Positions 35,117 to 44,002 of a stretch of 64,000 nucleotides of DNA are shown here, in pieces; position 1 is the stretch's first letter, and each line of letters starts with the position of its first letter. The DNA comes from UBA7803 sp034522075 (GTDB taxonomy: Bacteria > Pseudomonadota > Gammaproteobacteria > Pseudomonadales > Azotimanducaceae): the NCBI GenBank assembly GCA_034522075.1, contig JAXHLO010000026.1, positions 1 to 64,000 of the forward strand, in the 5' to 3' direction. A program made the translations under genes and the position numbers. The notes under the pieces are model-generated. The model did not search any database, had not been told where the DNA came from, and worked only from the letters and a program-made list of their open reading frames with translations.

Positions 35117-36061
35117 ATGCCTGTGAACGAATTTCCCGAAGCCCAGCTCATCGACGTCAACGGCGTGACGCTGGAAGTCTTCAGCGCCGGTGCGCCCGGC
35201 CCGGAAGGACCCCTGGTGCTGTGTCACGGCTGGCCGGAGCTGGCCTACTCCTGGCGCCATCAGATCGCCGCGCTCAGCGCCGCAGGCTACCATGTGATCG
35301 CGCCCAACCAGCGCGGCTACGGGCGCTCGAGCCGGCCCGACGCTGTGACCGACTACGACATCGAGCACCTGTGCGGCGACCTGACCGGGCTGCTCGATCA
35401 CTTCGGCTACAGCGACGCCACCTTCATCGGCCACGACTGGGGCGCCATCGTGGTCTGGAACCTGGCCATGCTGCAGCCCCAGCGGGTGCGCCGAGTCATC
35501 AATCTCAGTGTGCCGTTCCTGGTGCGCGGCCCGACCGACTGGGTGAGCTTCTGGGAGGAACGCCTGGGCGGCGACTTCTACATCGTGCATTTCAACCGCC
35601 AGCCCGGGGTGGCGGATCAGGTCTTCGCCGACAACACCCGCAACTTTCTGCGCAACCTGTACCGGACGCGGCAATGGGAGCACGACCCGCCCGACCTGGG
35701 CCCGGGCATGGCAATGCTGAATCTCGCCACGGCGCCGGAAGTGCCCGGGGAACGTCTGCTCAGCGACGCTGAGCTGGATGTGTTCGTCGCCGCGTTCGAA
35801 CAGTCCGGTTTCACCGGCGGCATCAACTGGTATCGCAACTTCACCCGCAACTGGGAACTGCTTGCCGAGGTGGAACAGCGGGTTCACCAGCCGGCGCTGA
35901 TGATCTACGGCCGCTACGATATGGTGCCGCCCAATCCGGACCTGGCTGACTACGTGCCCGATGTGGAAACGCACACTCTGGCGTGCGGACACTGGATTCA
36001 GCAGGAGCAGCCCGCCGCCACCAACCGGCTCATCCTCGACTGGCTGCAGCGGCGCGGCTGA
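35117..36061 (+). CDS. Epoxide hydrolase-like alpha/beta hydrolase
   Basis: A 314-aa soluble epoxide-hydrolase-type enzyme. The oxyanion motif is LCHGWPELAYSWRHQ, nucleophile Asp in GHDWGAIVVW (about 108-117), lid Tyr in SGFTGGINWYRNF, acid residue near IYGRYDMVPP and His in LACGHWIQQEQP. The usual reaction is opening of an epoxide to a diol; haloalkane dehalogenases share the fold. Following two SDRs, it may act on a shared hydrophobic substrate. It converges on the MAPEG gene. Confidence 0.85.
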   Translation: MPVNEFPEAQLIDVNGVTLEVFSAGAPGPEGPLVLCHGWPELAYSWRHQIAALSAAGYHVIAPNQRGYGRSSRPDAVTDYDIEHLCGDLTGLLDHFGYSDATFIGHDWGAIVVWNLAMLQPQRVRRVINLSVPFLVRGPTDWVSFWEERLGGDFYIVHFNRQPGVADQVFADNTRNFLRNLYRTRQWEHDPPDLGPGMAMLNLATAPEVPGERLLSDAELDVFVAAFEQSGFTGGINWYRNFTRNWELLAEVEQRVHQPALMIYGRYDMVPPNPDLADYVPDVETHTLACGHWIQQEQPAATNRLILDWLQRRG

Positions 36062-36073
36062 GTCGCTGCCGGC

Positions 36074-36457
36074 TCAGAAGGCGACCAGTAGCGCGCCGAG
36101 CAGACCGCCGACCACCAGGGCCACATTGGCCGCCATGGTGATCAGCATGCCCGGCCCGCGCCGCGCCGGGTCGGCGATGTAACTGCGGAAGTACAGAGCA
36201 CGGCCGATCAGGAACGCCACACCCGCGGCCACCGCATACAACTCATGCAGATAATAAGCGGCCGCATACAGCGCCGGCAGAAACACGATGAGCTGCTCAA
36301 GGGTGTTGTAGTGCGCGCGGAACGCCCGCTCGAAGCCCTCGTCACCGGTCACTGCCGGCGCTTTCAGACCACTGCGCGCCCGCGCCCGGCCCACTTCCAC
36401 GCCGAAGAACAAGTATTCGATCAACGCCAGCATGGCGATCGCGGTTGCCGCTGCCAT
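36074..36457 (-). CDS. MAPEG-family membrane protein
   Basis: A 127-aa protein with four transmembrane helices (MAAATAIAMLALIEYLFFGVE, FLPALYAAAYYL, AVAAGVAFLIGRALYF, MAANVALVVGGLLGALL) and the MAPEG signature RAHYNTLEQLIVFLPALYAA. The family includes microsomal glutathione transferases, which detoxify electrophiles. Next to an epoxide hydrolase this role is plausible. It is 24 nt from the thioesterase gene and probably cotranscribed with it. Confidence 0.8.
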   Translation of the reverse strand: MAAATAIAMLALIEYLFFGVEVGRARARSGLKAPAVTGDEGFERAFRAHYNTLEQLIVFLPALYAAAYYLHELYAVAAGVAFLIGRALYFRSYIADPARRGPGMLITMAANVALVVGGLLGALLVAF

Positions 36458-36481
36458 GGCTATTTCTCCCGGTGGTGAATG

Positions 36482-36895
36482 TCAGGTGCTGCGCATCATG
36501 AAGGAGCCGGTAGCTTCGGCCACCACTTCTTCGGTGTCTTTGCGGATGATCGTGCCTTCCATGAGCGCCAGCCGGCCTTTGCGCCGGGTGCAGCGGCCTT
36601 CCAGGCGCACCGGGGTACCCACCGGCAGATGGTCCCGGTAGCGGATGTCGGCACGCGCGGTGAAGCACATGAAGCCCTGCAGCCACAACCAGTTGGCCAT
36701 CACGTCATCGAGCAGGCAATAGAGGATGCCGCCATGGGTGACCGTGTCATAGCCGGCGTGATGGGGCTGCGGCGTGAACTCGCCGCGGCACACGGCATCG
36801 TCGAGGTAAAACGACACCCCCAGGCCGACCGGATTCTCCGGCCCGCAGACGAAGCAGTTGTTGGCCCGACCGGCAGCGTTGTCTCGACTTTCCAT
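36482..36895 (-). CDS. PaaI-type hotdog thioesterase
   Basis: A 137-aa single-hotdog protein that hydrolyses acyl-CoA. CFVCGPENPVGLGVSFYLDD at the N-terminus and YDTVTHGGILYCLLDDVMANWL (catalytic Asp/His-Gly-Gly region) mark the PaaI/YigI class. The CxxC near the start resembles the N-terminal metal-like motif found in many PaaI members. ATG 36895 is chosen, and the divergent Nudix gene begins 45 bp away. Confidence 0.8.
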   Translation of the reverse strand: MESRDNAAGRANNCFVCGPENPVGLGVSFYLDDAVCRGEFTPQPHHAGYDTVTHGGILYCLLDDVMANWLWLQGFMCFTARADIRYRDHLPVGTPVRLEGRCTRRKGRLALMEGTIIRKDTEEVVAEATGSFMMRST

Positions 36896-36940
36896 GCCCA
36901 CCCATGCAGTGTTCGAATCAGGACGTATGATATAGAAGTC

Positions 36941-37546
36941 GTGCACTGCCTGAACCTTATTCGCCAGCGGCTCGCCGAGGCGCGTCCGAACTACCACGCC
37001 GCCGGCGAACAGACCCGGCAGGCTGCCGTGGCCATCATCCTGCGCAGCCGCGGCGACGCTACGGACATGCTGTTCATAAAACGCGCCGAGAAACGCGGCG
37101 ACCCCTGGTCGGGACACATGGCGTTTCCGGGCGGGCACCTCGAGGCCGCGGACGCCGATCTGCGCGCGGCCGCACAGCGGGAAACGCTGGAGGAAATCGG
37201 TCTGGATCTGCACGACGGCGAATACCTGGGGGCGCTCGATCATCAGAGCGCCATGCCGCGGGGCCGGACGCTCAATATGCTCATTGCACCCCACGTGTTC
37301 AGCATCGAAGGGGACCCGCGGTGCACGCCGAACTACGAGGTTCAGGAAGTGGTGTGGACGTCTCTCGAGCGGCTGATGAGCAACGTCTGCCATGACACCG
37401 AAACCCGCCCCATGGCCGGCCGGCCCACCATCTTCAACGGCTACCGCCTGGAACGGGGACACTTCGTCTGGGGCCTGACCTACCGCATGCTGAAATCGTT
37501 ATTCACCGCCATCGACCCGCAGTGGCAGCCGCCCCGGGAGCTGTGA
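36941..37546 (+). CDS. Nudix hydrolase, CoA-pyrophosphatase type
   Basis: A 201-aa Nudix protein resembling E. coli NudL (CoA pyrophosphatase). The Nudix box variant AFPGGHLEAADADLRAAAQR followed by ETLEEIGL has the longer UPF0035/CoAse form, and LFIKRAEKRGDPWSGHMAFP precedes it. The expected reaction splits CoA to phosphopantetheine and 3',5'-ADP. The most likely start is GTG 36941; the open frame upstream has no conserved features. It converges on the Hsp70 gene across a strong stem. Confidence 0.78.
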   Translation: MHCLNLIRQRLAEARPNYHAAGEQTRQAAVAIILRSRGDATDMLFIKRAEKRGDPWSGHMAFPGGHLEAADADLRAAAQRETLEEIGLDLHDGEYLGALDHQSAMPRGRTLNMLIAPHVFSIEGDPRCTPNYEVQEVVWTSLERLMSNVCHDTETRPMAGRPTIFNGYRLERGHFVWGLTYRMLKSLFTAIDPQWQPPREL

Positions 37547-37548
37547 CG

Positions 37549-37572
37549 GGCCGCTGACAGCCGTCAGCGGCC
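37549..37572. terminator. Perfect stem at convergent gene ends
   Basis: GGCCGCTGAC-AGCC-GTCAGCGGCC, a 10-bp perfect stem with a 4-nt loop, lies directly after the Nudix stop and overlaps the last codons of the convergent Hsp70 gene. There is no T-run, so it is a bidirectional pause or mRNA 3'-end protector more than a classic terminator. Confidence 0.5.
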
Positions 37573-38961
37573 GTGATGCTCCAGCCGGTGAAAGTCGGCA
37601 ATGGCAAGCCCGGCCGCCACACTGGTGAACGGATCGTGATCGACCACCCGCTCGCCGAAGCGTGACTCGAGGATGTCGCGCACCGCGGGAATCAGGCTCG
37701 ACCCGCCGGTGCGCAGGACGATGTCGATGGCCGACGGCGCCATGCCAGCGCGGGCCAGGGTGGCGTCCAGGGCTTCGGCCACGCGGTCGAGCAGGTCGCC
37801 GATCAGCCGTTCGAACTCGCTCCGGGTCAGGGGAATCTCCAGGTCCAGCTCCGGCAGATCGAGGACGGCTTCCTCCGCATAGGACAACCGCGCCTTGAAA
37901 TCCTTGATGGACTGGAAGATCTGATAACTCAGATTGCGTTGAATAAGCTCGTTCAGGCGGCGGAACTTCTCGGCAGCGGGATCACCCTGCGCCATGCGCT
38001 CCATCACCGGCGTCGTGTAGCGATTCTGGTTGAGCGTATAGCTCACCGCCCAGTTGAGCAGCCGCTCTTCATAATCTTCGAACGGAAAATCGGTCTCGAT
38101 CTCGCGGTTCATGCCGCGCCGGCGCCAGCGTTCCCCCTTGCCCAGGCGCGGGAACAGCAGCGCGGCGAACAGGCGCTGATCTATATGATCACCGCCCAGG
38201 GCAATGCCGTAGGTGGTCACCACGTCGAAGCCGCGGCCGTGGCGCTGGAGGATGCAGAAATCCAGCGTACCGCCGCCGAAATCCAGCGTCAGCACCCGCT
38301 CGCCCGCAACGTCGGGATTGGCGGTCAGGTAACTCATCGCCGCCGCCACCGGTTCCGGATAGAGATGCTGATGGATGATGCCGGCGTAGCGGTAGGCCTC
38401 TCCCAGCCGGCTCAGCGCGGTCTTGTCGCGAAACTCGTCACGCCCCTCGAAGGTCACCGGATGCCCCAGATGAGCCTCGTTGCAGGGTTGAATGCGGGCC
38501 TCCAGCGCCTTGCGGATGCGCAACAGAATCGGCGTGATCAGCGCCACCAGGCGGAACGGCCGGTCGAACACCATCAGGCGGCGCACCTGGCTGTCGCCCA
38601 GCAACCGCTTGGTGCCGCGGAACAGGCGGCCCTGCAGACCGCTGTCGATCAGCGGCGCCCCATAGATTTTCTGGGTCGAGGTCTCGACCGGGGCCGGGTT
38701 CTCGGCATCGCCGTGCTCCACGAAGGCACTGGTTTCGCCCACCACCTCGGGGATCATCTCCACCGTGCGGCCGGCGTTGTCTTCGATGTAGCGGTCGATG
38801 GCCGCCTGGCCCGTGAGGGTTTTCAGATCCCGGTCGATATACGTGGCCGAGGGCATGATGGGCTCGTCGTGCTCCAGCGCCACCAGAACCACCCGCTCGC
38901 CGTCGTAGACGGCGGCGGCGGAATTGGTCGTGCCGAAATCGATGCCGACTCCCATGGGCAT
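37564..38961 (-). CDS. yegD: Hsp70-family protein, YegD-like
   Basis: A 465-aa actin/Hsp70 ATPase-domain protein without the usual peptide-binding domain. GIDFGTTNSAAAVYDG (phosphate 1, about 5-20), EPVAAAMSYL, LTLDFGGGTLDFCIL (phosphate 2), and LRTGGSSLIPAVRDILESRFG (adenosine) are visible. It is like E. coli YegD, an atypical DnaK paralogue of unknown function. The start is ATG 38961 or, 6 nt later, ATG 38955. Upstream, only 3 bp away, is the CoA-transferase. Confidence 0.83.
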   Translation of the reverse strand: MPMGVGIDFGTTNSAAAVYDGERVVLVALEHDEPIMPSATYIDRDLKTLTGQAAIDRYIEDNAGRTVEMIPEVVGETSAFVEHGDAENPAPVETSTQKIYGAPLIDSGLQGRLFRGTKRLLGDSQVRRLMVFDRPFRLVALITPILLRIRKALEARIQPCNEAHLGHPVTFEGRDEFRDKTALSRLGEAYRYAGIIHQHLYPEPVAAAMSYLTANPDVAGERVLTLDFGGGTLDFCILQRHGRGFDVVTTYGIALGGDHIDQRLFAALLFPRLGKGERWRRRGMNREIETDFPFEDYEERLLNWAVSYTLNQNRYTTPVMERMAQGDPAAEKFRRLNELIQRNLSYQIFQSIKDFKARLSYAEEAVLDLPELDLEIPLTRSEFERLIGDLLDRVAEALDATLARAGMAPSAIDIVLRTGGSSLIPAVRDILESRFGERVVDHDPFTSVAAGLAIADFHRLEHHGR

Positions 38962-38964
38962 GGG

Positions 38965-40158
38965 TCAGTGATCCTTACCCTCAGCATCCGGGGCGGACAC
39001 GAGGGCTGCCTGCCAGCGCTCGGCGGCGTTCGCGTCGGCGCCGAGCCAGTCATGCAGCACGGCCGCATTGTGCTCGCCCTGCAACGGTGCTCCCCCGCGC
39101 ACCCCGGCATCGGCAGCGGAGAAGCGATAGGGAGACTGGGGCAGCCGGCGCGTGCCGCCGGCCCGGTCGTCCACTTCGGCGAAGGTGCCGCGATGACGCA
39201 CGGTAGGCAGATCCAGGGCGCGGCTGCTGGTGCGCACATCGCCCCAGGCCAGATTCATGCGATCCATGGCTTCGATTACAGCAGCCCGGTCGGCGCAGGT
39301 ATGCTGCAGAAACTCCCGGGCGGCGGCCCGCCGCGCGGCGATCTTTTCTTCCAGAGCCGCACCTTGCGGCGTCGGATCGGCGACACCCATCACGCGGTTG
39401 AGCTGCCGCCACAGATAACGGAAATCGCCGGCAATGATGATGGGCCCCGCCGCCGACTCCCAGACTTCGCTGGGCATGTTCTTGAGGTCATGGGAATCGT
39501 CCAGGGCGAAGTGGATGTGATCGTCCGTGACCAGGGTGGCATCGATCATGGCCATGTCGATGTGCTGTCCCGCACCCGTGCTGTGGCGCAGGTGCACGGC
39601 CGCCAGCACCGCTACCAGGCCGTGCAGGGCCGCGTTGGTATCCGCCACCGACAACGCCATGTCGACGGGATGATTGCCGCCGATTTCCGCCTGGCGCGCC
39701 ATGATGCCGGACTCGGCGTGAATGATCGGGGCATAGGCCGCGCGCCGGGATTCCGGACCGTTGGCGCCGAATCCGGATATGGACAGCATGATCAGCCGCG
39801 GATTCGCGGCAGCCAGTTCGGCGTAAGCGAGCCCCAGGCGACCCATGACGTCGGGGCGGAAGTTTTCGATGAGGATGTCCGCACGGGCTGCCAGGGCCTT
39901 GACCAGATCGACCCCTTCCGGTTGCGTCAGATCCACACACATGCCGCGTTTGCCGGCGTTCTGCTGGTTGAAGTAGCCGGAAATACCGTTGCGCGTCGCA
40001 CCCCACAGCCGGGTCACATCGCCGGCGGGCGGTTCGATCTTCACCACATCGGCGCCCAGGTCCGAGAGCATGCGGCCGGCGAACGGCCCGGCCAGGACCC
40101 GCGACAGGTCGAGCACCTTCAGGCCTGCCAGCGGCCGGGTCAAGGCGTCACCCGGCAA
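38965..40158 (-). CDS. CaiB/BaiF-family (class III) CoA-transferase
   Basis: A 397-aa class III CoA-transferase. PLAGLKVLDLSRVLAGPFAGRMLSDLGADVVKIEPP is the family N-terminal block (residues ~8-43), ENFRPDVMGRLGLAYAEL carries the region before the active site, and the catalytic Asp is in the NHPVDMALSVADTNAALHGL segment (about 170). It moves CoA between carboxylates such as carnitine, formate/oxalate or bile acids; which one is not visible. Start is TTG 40158 directly after the MsrA stop (TGATTG), so it is co-translated with it. Confidence 0.87.
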   Translation of the reverse strand: MPGDALTRPLAGLKVLDLSRVLAGPFAGRMLSDLGADVVKIEPPAGDVTRLWGATRNGISGYFNQQNAGKRGMCVDLTQPEGVDLVKALAARADILIENFRPDVMGRLGLAYAELAAANPRLIMLSISGFGANGPESRRAAYAPIIHAESGIMARQAEIGGNHPVDMALSVADTNAALHGLVAVLAAVHLRHSTGAGQHIDMAMIDATLVTDDHIHFALDDSHDLKNMPSEVWESAAGPIIIAGDFRYLWRQLNRVMGVADPTPQGAALEEKIAARRAAAREFLQHTCADRAAVIEAMDRMNLAWGDVRTSSRALDLPTVRHRGTFAEVDDRAGGTRRLPQSPYRFSAADAGVRGGAPLQGEHNAAVLHDWLGADANAAERWQAALVSAPDAEGKDH

Positions 40159-40812
40159 TCAGCCCGCTCTGACGAGCGGTTCTACGCTGCAGCCGACCCC
40201 GGTGCCGCCGAGTCCGCAGTAGCCGCCGGGGACCTTGGCCAGATACTGCTGATGGAACGACTCGGCATAGTAGAAGGTGCCGGCCGCGTCGATCTCGGTG
40301 GTGATGACGCCATGGCCGGCTGCGCTCAGCGCCTGCTGGTAGGCATCCCGCGAGCGCTCGGCCAGAGCCTGCTGCTCGTCGCTGAACGTATAGATGGCCG
40401 ACCGGTACTGAGTTCCCACGTCATTGCCCTGACGCATGCCCTGAGTCGGGTCGTGAGACTCCCAGAACACCTTGAGCAGATCGGCATAGGAGACCCGCTC
40501 GGGATCGTAAACCACCAGCACGGCCTCTGTGTGTCCGGTGCGGCCGGAACAGACTTCCTCGTAGGTGGGATTGGGCGTCATACCGCCGGCATAACCCACC
40601 GCCGTGGTGAATACGCCCGGCGTCTCCCAGAAACGGCGTTCGGCACCCCAGAAGCAGCCCAGCGCGAACACGGCCTGTTCGTGGCCTTCGGGAAACGGCG
40701 GCTTCAAAGGCGCGCCGCTGACATAATGGGCTGTGGGCACGGGCATACGCGCCTCGCGTCCCGGCAGCGCATCCGCCGCGGACGGAATACGGAGTTTTTG
40801 CTCGAAACCCAT
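40159..40812 (-). CDS. msrA: Peptide-methionine (S)-S-oxide reductase MsrA
   Basis: A 217-aa repair enzyme. The nucleophilic Cys is in FALGCFWGAERRFWETPGV (about residue 52); YEEVCSGRTGHTEAV, HDPTQGMRQGNDVGTQYRSA and FHQQYLAKVPGGYCGLGGTG follow. The last Cys pair (GYCGLGGTGVGC) serves for recycling. It reduces oxidised Met in proteins under oxidative stress. The gene runs directly into the CoA-transferase. Confidence 0.93.
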   Translation of the reverse strand: MGFEQKLRIPSAADALPGREARMPVPTAHYVSGAPLKPPFPEGHEQAVFALGCFWGAERRFWETPGVFTTAVGYAGGMTPNPTYEEVCSGRTGHTEAVLVVYDPERVSYADLLKVFWESHDPTQGMRQGNDVGTQYRSAIYTFSDEQQALAERSRDAYQQALSAAGHGVITTEIDAAGTFYYAESFHQQYLAKVPGGYCGLGGTGVGCSVEPLVRAG

Positions 40813-40892
40813 GTCTACACCTTACTCATCATGGATGGACTCTCTCGATCATACCTTTCACCCTGTTCCACACAAGTGCTATAAGGCCCGTT

Positions 40893-42599
40893 ATGCGATT
40901 GTTGCCTGTCATCCTTGCAGCCGCCTGCCTCAGCGGCTGTCAGACCGCCCCGCCGGACTATCGTGATCTCACGGAGGAGTTCGCCGCAGGCGAGGACATA
41001 GCGCCCGAAGAGCTGCGCACAGCGTTTCTGCGGGCGCCGGACCTGCCGGAGCGCATGGAGCGATTGAATGATCTGGAAGCCCAGGCACTGGCGGTGGTCG
41101 AAGACGAACCGCTGAAACTCGGCTCCATCGGCTCCGCCATCATCGACACTTATGTGGGCAGCCTCACCGGACACTACGTGCTCGCCCGCTTCTACGATCA
41201 CGTCTCGAACCCCAAGGCCGACTTCCACTGGAACTGGGTGGAGCGCATCCGGTCCGACATGGAAACGGCCGGTGCCGGCAGCCGCGAGGACCCGTATCCC
41301 GCTGTCACACCGGTAGAGGCCCGCATCTATGCGTTGAGCAGGAATCTGAGCCCGGTGGGTTCCATCTACCAGAGCAACGGCGTGCCGTTCTCGCTGCTGC
41401 TGCAGGTGCGTCCCGAAGAAGGTGCGCTGCGCAATGTGGTGTTCGACCTGACCGGGCTCTACGACAGCATGCGCACGGACTTCAACGACTCGCGCCGGGC
41501 CGCAGCGGCAGCGCCGGAAGTCCTCGAGGACGGCGACGGCCAGGCAGCGGACGACAGCGCTGGGCGCCCGCAGCCCGAATTCACGCCGCTCACGCTGATC
41601 GGTTACCTGGCCAAGCAGCAGGACAGCGCGGCGCAGACCGCCGTGGGCGCCTTTCTGGCCCGGGAGAACCGCTTCGATGACGCCGTGGACTGGCTGCGCG
41701 CCGCATCGCGAACCGGCAACCTGCTGGCCAACTCGCTGCTCGCCCGGATCTACTGGGAACGGGCCCGGGTCGCGGCCACCGACGAAGCCCGCGAAGCGGC
41801 CATGGACAAGGTCATGGAGAACTACCTGCACGCCATTGCACTCGGCTCCACCGAGGCCATGTACGCGCTGGGCGTGCTCTATCTGAACGGCCACTACGGC
41901 GACGAGAACAAGGTCTCCGGCGTGTCACTGCTGCAGCAGGCCAGCGAGCTCGAACACAGCGAATCCACCATGTTCCTGGCGCACCTGCACTACTCGGGCG
42001 AGGTGGTGGACAAAGATCTGGACCGTGCCCGGAGCTACTACGCCCGGGCCGCCGAACTCGGCAACACCTTCGCCCGCAACAGCTACGCGCGCTTTCTCCT
42101 CGATCGCGAGGTGAACCAGGCGGGCGACCCCCGTGCCGTCGACTGGCTGCGGGAACTCGCCGAAGACGGCGAAGCGGAATCCATGCTGCTGCTCGGCAAC
42201 CTGCACGCCCGCGGCGTGGGCACCGACCGGGACCTGCGGCGAGCCGTGCACTGGTTCAAACAGGCCGTGAAACAGGCACCCGGCGATGCCAACATCGTCA
42301 ACGAAGTCGCCTGGACGCTGACCGTGAGCGACCAGCAGGCATTGCGCCGGGCGCGCTACGCCCGCCGCATCATGGACCGGCTCATGGAAGACAACGCCGA
42401 GGCCCGGCAACGGCCCGAATACCTGGACACCTGGGCCGCCACCTATGCCGCCAACGGCGACTTCGAACGCGCCGTGGTCCTGCAGCGCCAGGCGCTGGAC
42501 GTAGCCAGGTCTGCCGACTACGAAGACGTGCTGGAGATCCTCGAAGCACACCTGGAGGCTTTCCACGACGGCAGGACCATTTCCGAAGCAATACCGTGA
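40893..42599 (+). CDS. Sel1/TPR-repeat lipoprotein
   Basis: A 568-aa lipoprotein. The signal LPVILAAACLSGCQT places the lipidated Cys at about residue 16. The C-terminal two thirds hold Sel1-like repeats with the pattern A-x-x-x-L-x-x-x-Y: EAMYALGVLYLNGHYGDENKVSG, STMFLAHLHYSGEVVDKDLDRA, SMLLLGNLHARGVGTDRDLRRA. Such proteins organise envelope or signalling complexes. The stop overlaps the SelU start (GTGA), so they are co-translated, but no functional link to tRNA modification is known. Confidence 0.82.
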   Translation: MRLLPVILAAACLSGCQTAPPDYRDLTEEFAAGEDIAPEELRTAFLRAPDLPERMERLNDLEAQALAVVEDEPLKLGSIGSAIIDTYVGSLTGHYVLARFYDHVSNPKADFHWNWVERIRSDMETAGAGSREDPYPAVTPVEARIYALSRNLSPVGSIYQSNGVPFSLLLQVRPEEGALRNVVFDLTGLYDSMRTDFNDSRRAAAAAPEVLEDGDGQAADDSAGRPQPEFTPLTLIGYLAKQQDSAAQTAVGAFLARENRFDDAVDWLRAASRTGNLLANSLLARIYWERARVAATDEAREAAMDKVMENYLHAIALGSTEAMYALGVLYLNGHYGDENKVSGVSLLQQASELEHSESTMFLAHLHYSGEVVDKDLDRARSYYARAAELGNTFARNSYARFLLDREVNQAGDPRAVDWLRELAEDGEAESMLLLGNLHARGVGTDRDLRRAVHWFKQAVKQAPGDANIVNEVAWTLTVSDQQALRRARYARRIMDRLMEDNAEARQRPEYLDTWAATYAANGDFERAVVLQRQALDVARSADYEDVLEILEAHLEAFHDGRTISEAIP

Positions 42600-43627
42600 G
42601 CGGCGCCTCGCTCGAGCATCTGCTGGCCGCCGGCACACCTTTTCTGGACGTACGCGCACCGGGCGAGGCGGCCCGCGGCTCCGTGCCCGGCGCCGTCAAC
42701 CTGCCGCTGCTCGATGACGCAGAACGTCACCGGGTCGGCCTGACCTACAAGCACGCCGGCCACGACGCTGCGGTGGCCCTGGGCCACAAACTGGTCAACG
42801 GAGCCGCCCGGCAATGCCGCGAACGGGCCTGGTGCGAATTTGCCCGCAGACATCCCGACGCCTGGATCTTCTGCTGGCGCGGCGGCGAGCGTTCCGCCGT
42901 CGTCCAGAGCTGGCTGCGTGAGTCGGGCGTCGATCTGCCCCGGGTGCCCGGCGGCTTCAAGGCCCTGCGCCGCGCGGGTCTGGACGTATTGCAGCGCGCC
43001 CCGCAGGAAAAAAGCTGGCTGGTACTGGGCGGGCGGACCGGCTCGGGCAAAACCGATCTGCTGGTGACGCTGCCCAACGCCATTGACCTGGAAGGCCTGG
43101 CCGCCCATCGAGGTTCCGCGTTCGGAGCCCGGGAAACCCCGCAACCCACGCCGGTGAGCTTCGACAACCTGCTGGCCAGCGCCTTTCTCAAGCATCGAGG
43201 CGGGACGGTGGTGGTCGAGGACGAAAGCCGGACCATCGGCCGGCTCGCTCTGCCGGCGGCCTGGCACGAACACATGCAGACCGTGCCGCTGGTGCTGCTG
43301 GAGATTCCCCTGGAGCAGCGCATTGCCAACATCACCCGGGAATACGTCACCGAGCCGCTGGCCCGGGGCGTGCCCGAGGACGCCCTGCATGCCCGCTACA
43401 CGGATGCCCTGGGGCGTATAGAAAGGCGCCTGGGCGGCGCCCGCCGGCAGAGCGTTCAGCAGGCCCTGGATCGGGGTTTCCAGCACGGCGGTCACGCCGC
43501 CTGGATCGAGCAGCTACTGACCTGGTATTACGATCCCATGTACGACCATCAGCTTGCCGGCAAAATCCATCGGGTCACGGTGCGCGGTGACGCCGGCGAA
43601 GTGCGCGGATTTCTCAGCAACCTCTGA
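42596..43627 (+). CDS. selU: tRNA 2-selenouridine synthase
   Basis: A 343-aa enzyme (MnmH) that geranylates 2-thiouridine and replaces the sulfur by selenium in wobble U34 of tRNA for Lys, Glu and Gln. The rhodanese domain at residues ~5-125 carries CWRGG with the active Cys93, and the P-loop domain GGRTGSGKTDLLV begins at about 142. RIANITREYVTEP and LTWYYDPMYDHQL are conserved. It implies that this cell makes selenophosphate (SelD elsewhere). The start is GTG 42596 inside the lipoprotein stop. Confidence 0.9.
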   Translation: MSGASLEHLLAAGTPFLDVRAPGEAARGSVPGAVNLPLLDDAERHRVGLTYKHAGHDAAVALGHKLVNGAARQCRERAWCEFARRHPDAWIFCWRGGERSAVVQSWLRESGVDLPRVPGGFKALRRAGLDVLQRAPQEKSWLVLGGRTGSGKTDLLVTLPNAIDLEGLAAHRGSAFGARETPQPTPVSFDNLLASAFLKHRGGTVVVEDESRTIGRLALPAAWHEHMQTVPLVLLEIPLEQRIANITREYVTEPLARGVPEDALHARYTDALGRIERRLGGARRQSVQQALDRGFQHGGHAAWIEQLLTWYYDPMYDHQLAGKIHRVTVRGDAGEVRGFLSNL

Positions 43628-43678
43628 TCAATTGCGGCGGCGACGGCCGACCTAGCCCTGGTGTACCCCGTCGGGCCG

Positions 43679-44002
43679 TCAATGGTCGTGGCCGTGAGGG
43701 CGGCGCGCCAGCTCGTCGCTACGTTGGTGCAGCTCCCCGGGCGGCACCAGCCCTTTGTTCTCCACCAGACGCTCGAGCGCCATGAGCAGGTGATCGTAGT
43801 AGGCGAACGTGCCTTCCCCCTGATCGTCCCAGCGGCCGATCTCTTCGATCAGCAGAGCACGGAATTCGTCCCAGTCGCAGACGCCGGCGTCGGCCAGCGC
43901 CCGGGCCATACCGAACACGCGGCTCTGCCAGGGCGCCTCGAAGATCACTTCGCCGTTGGCCATGGGCGGGGCGGGATCCTTCTGCGGAGGCACAGCCGGC
44001 AT
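43679..44002 (-). CDS. Nitrile hydratase accessory (activator/beta-like) protein
   Basis: A 107-aa protein like the small activator (P14K type) of cobalt nitrile hydratases, which shares the N-terminal fold of the beta subunit and delivers cobalt by subunit swapping. ANGEVIFEAPWQSRVFGMARALADAGVCDWDEFRALLIEEIGRW carries the family core, split here only for length. The His-rich C-terminus (RRPHGHDH) could bind cobalt. The start overlaps the alpha-subunit stop (TAATG). The order beta-alpha-activator is the usual Co-type order. Confidence 0.82.
   Translation of the reverse strand: MPAVPPQKDPAPPMANGEVIFEAPWQSRVFGMARALADAGVCDWDEFRALLIEEIGRWDDQGEGTFAYYDHLLMALERLVENKGLVPPGELHQRSDELARRPHGHDH

Noticed and set aside
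37939..40884. 981-codon plus-strand open frame opposite the Hsp70, CoA-transferase and MsrA genes
   Set aside because: It spans three recognised genes on the other strand and shows no conserved motif; low-complexity His/Gly/Arg composition.
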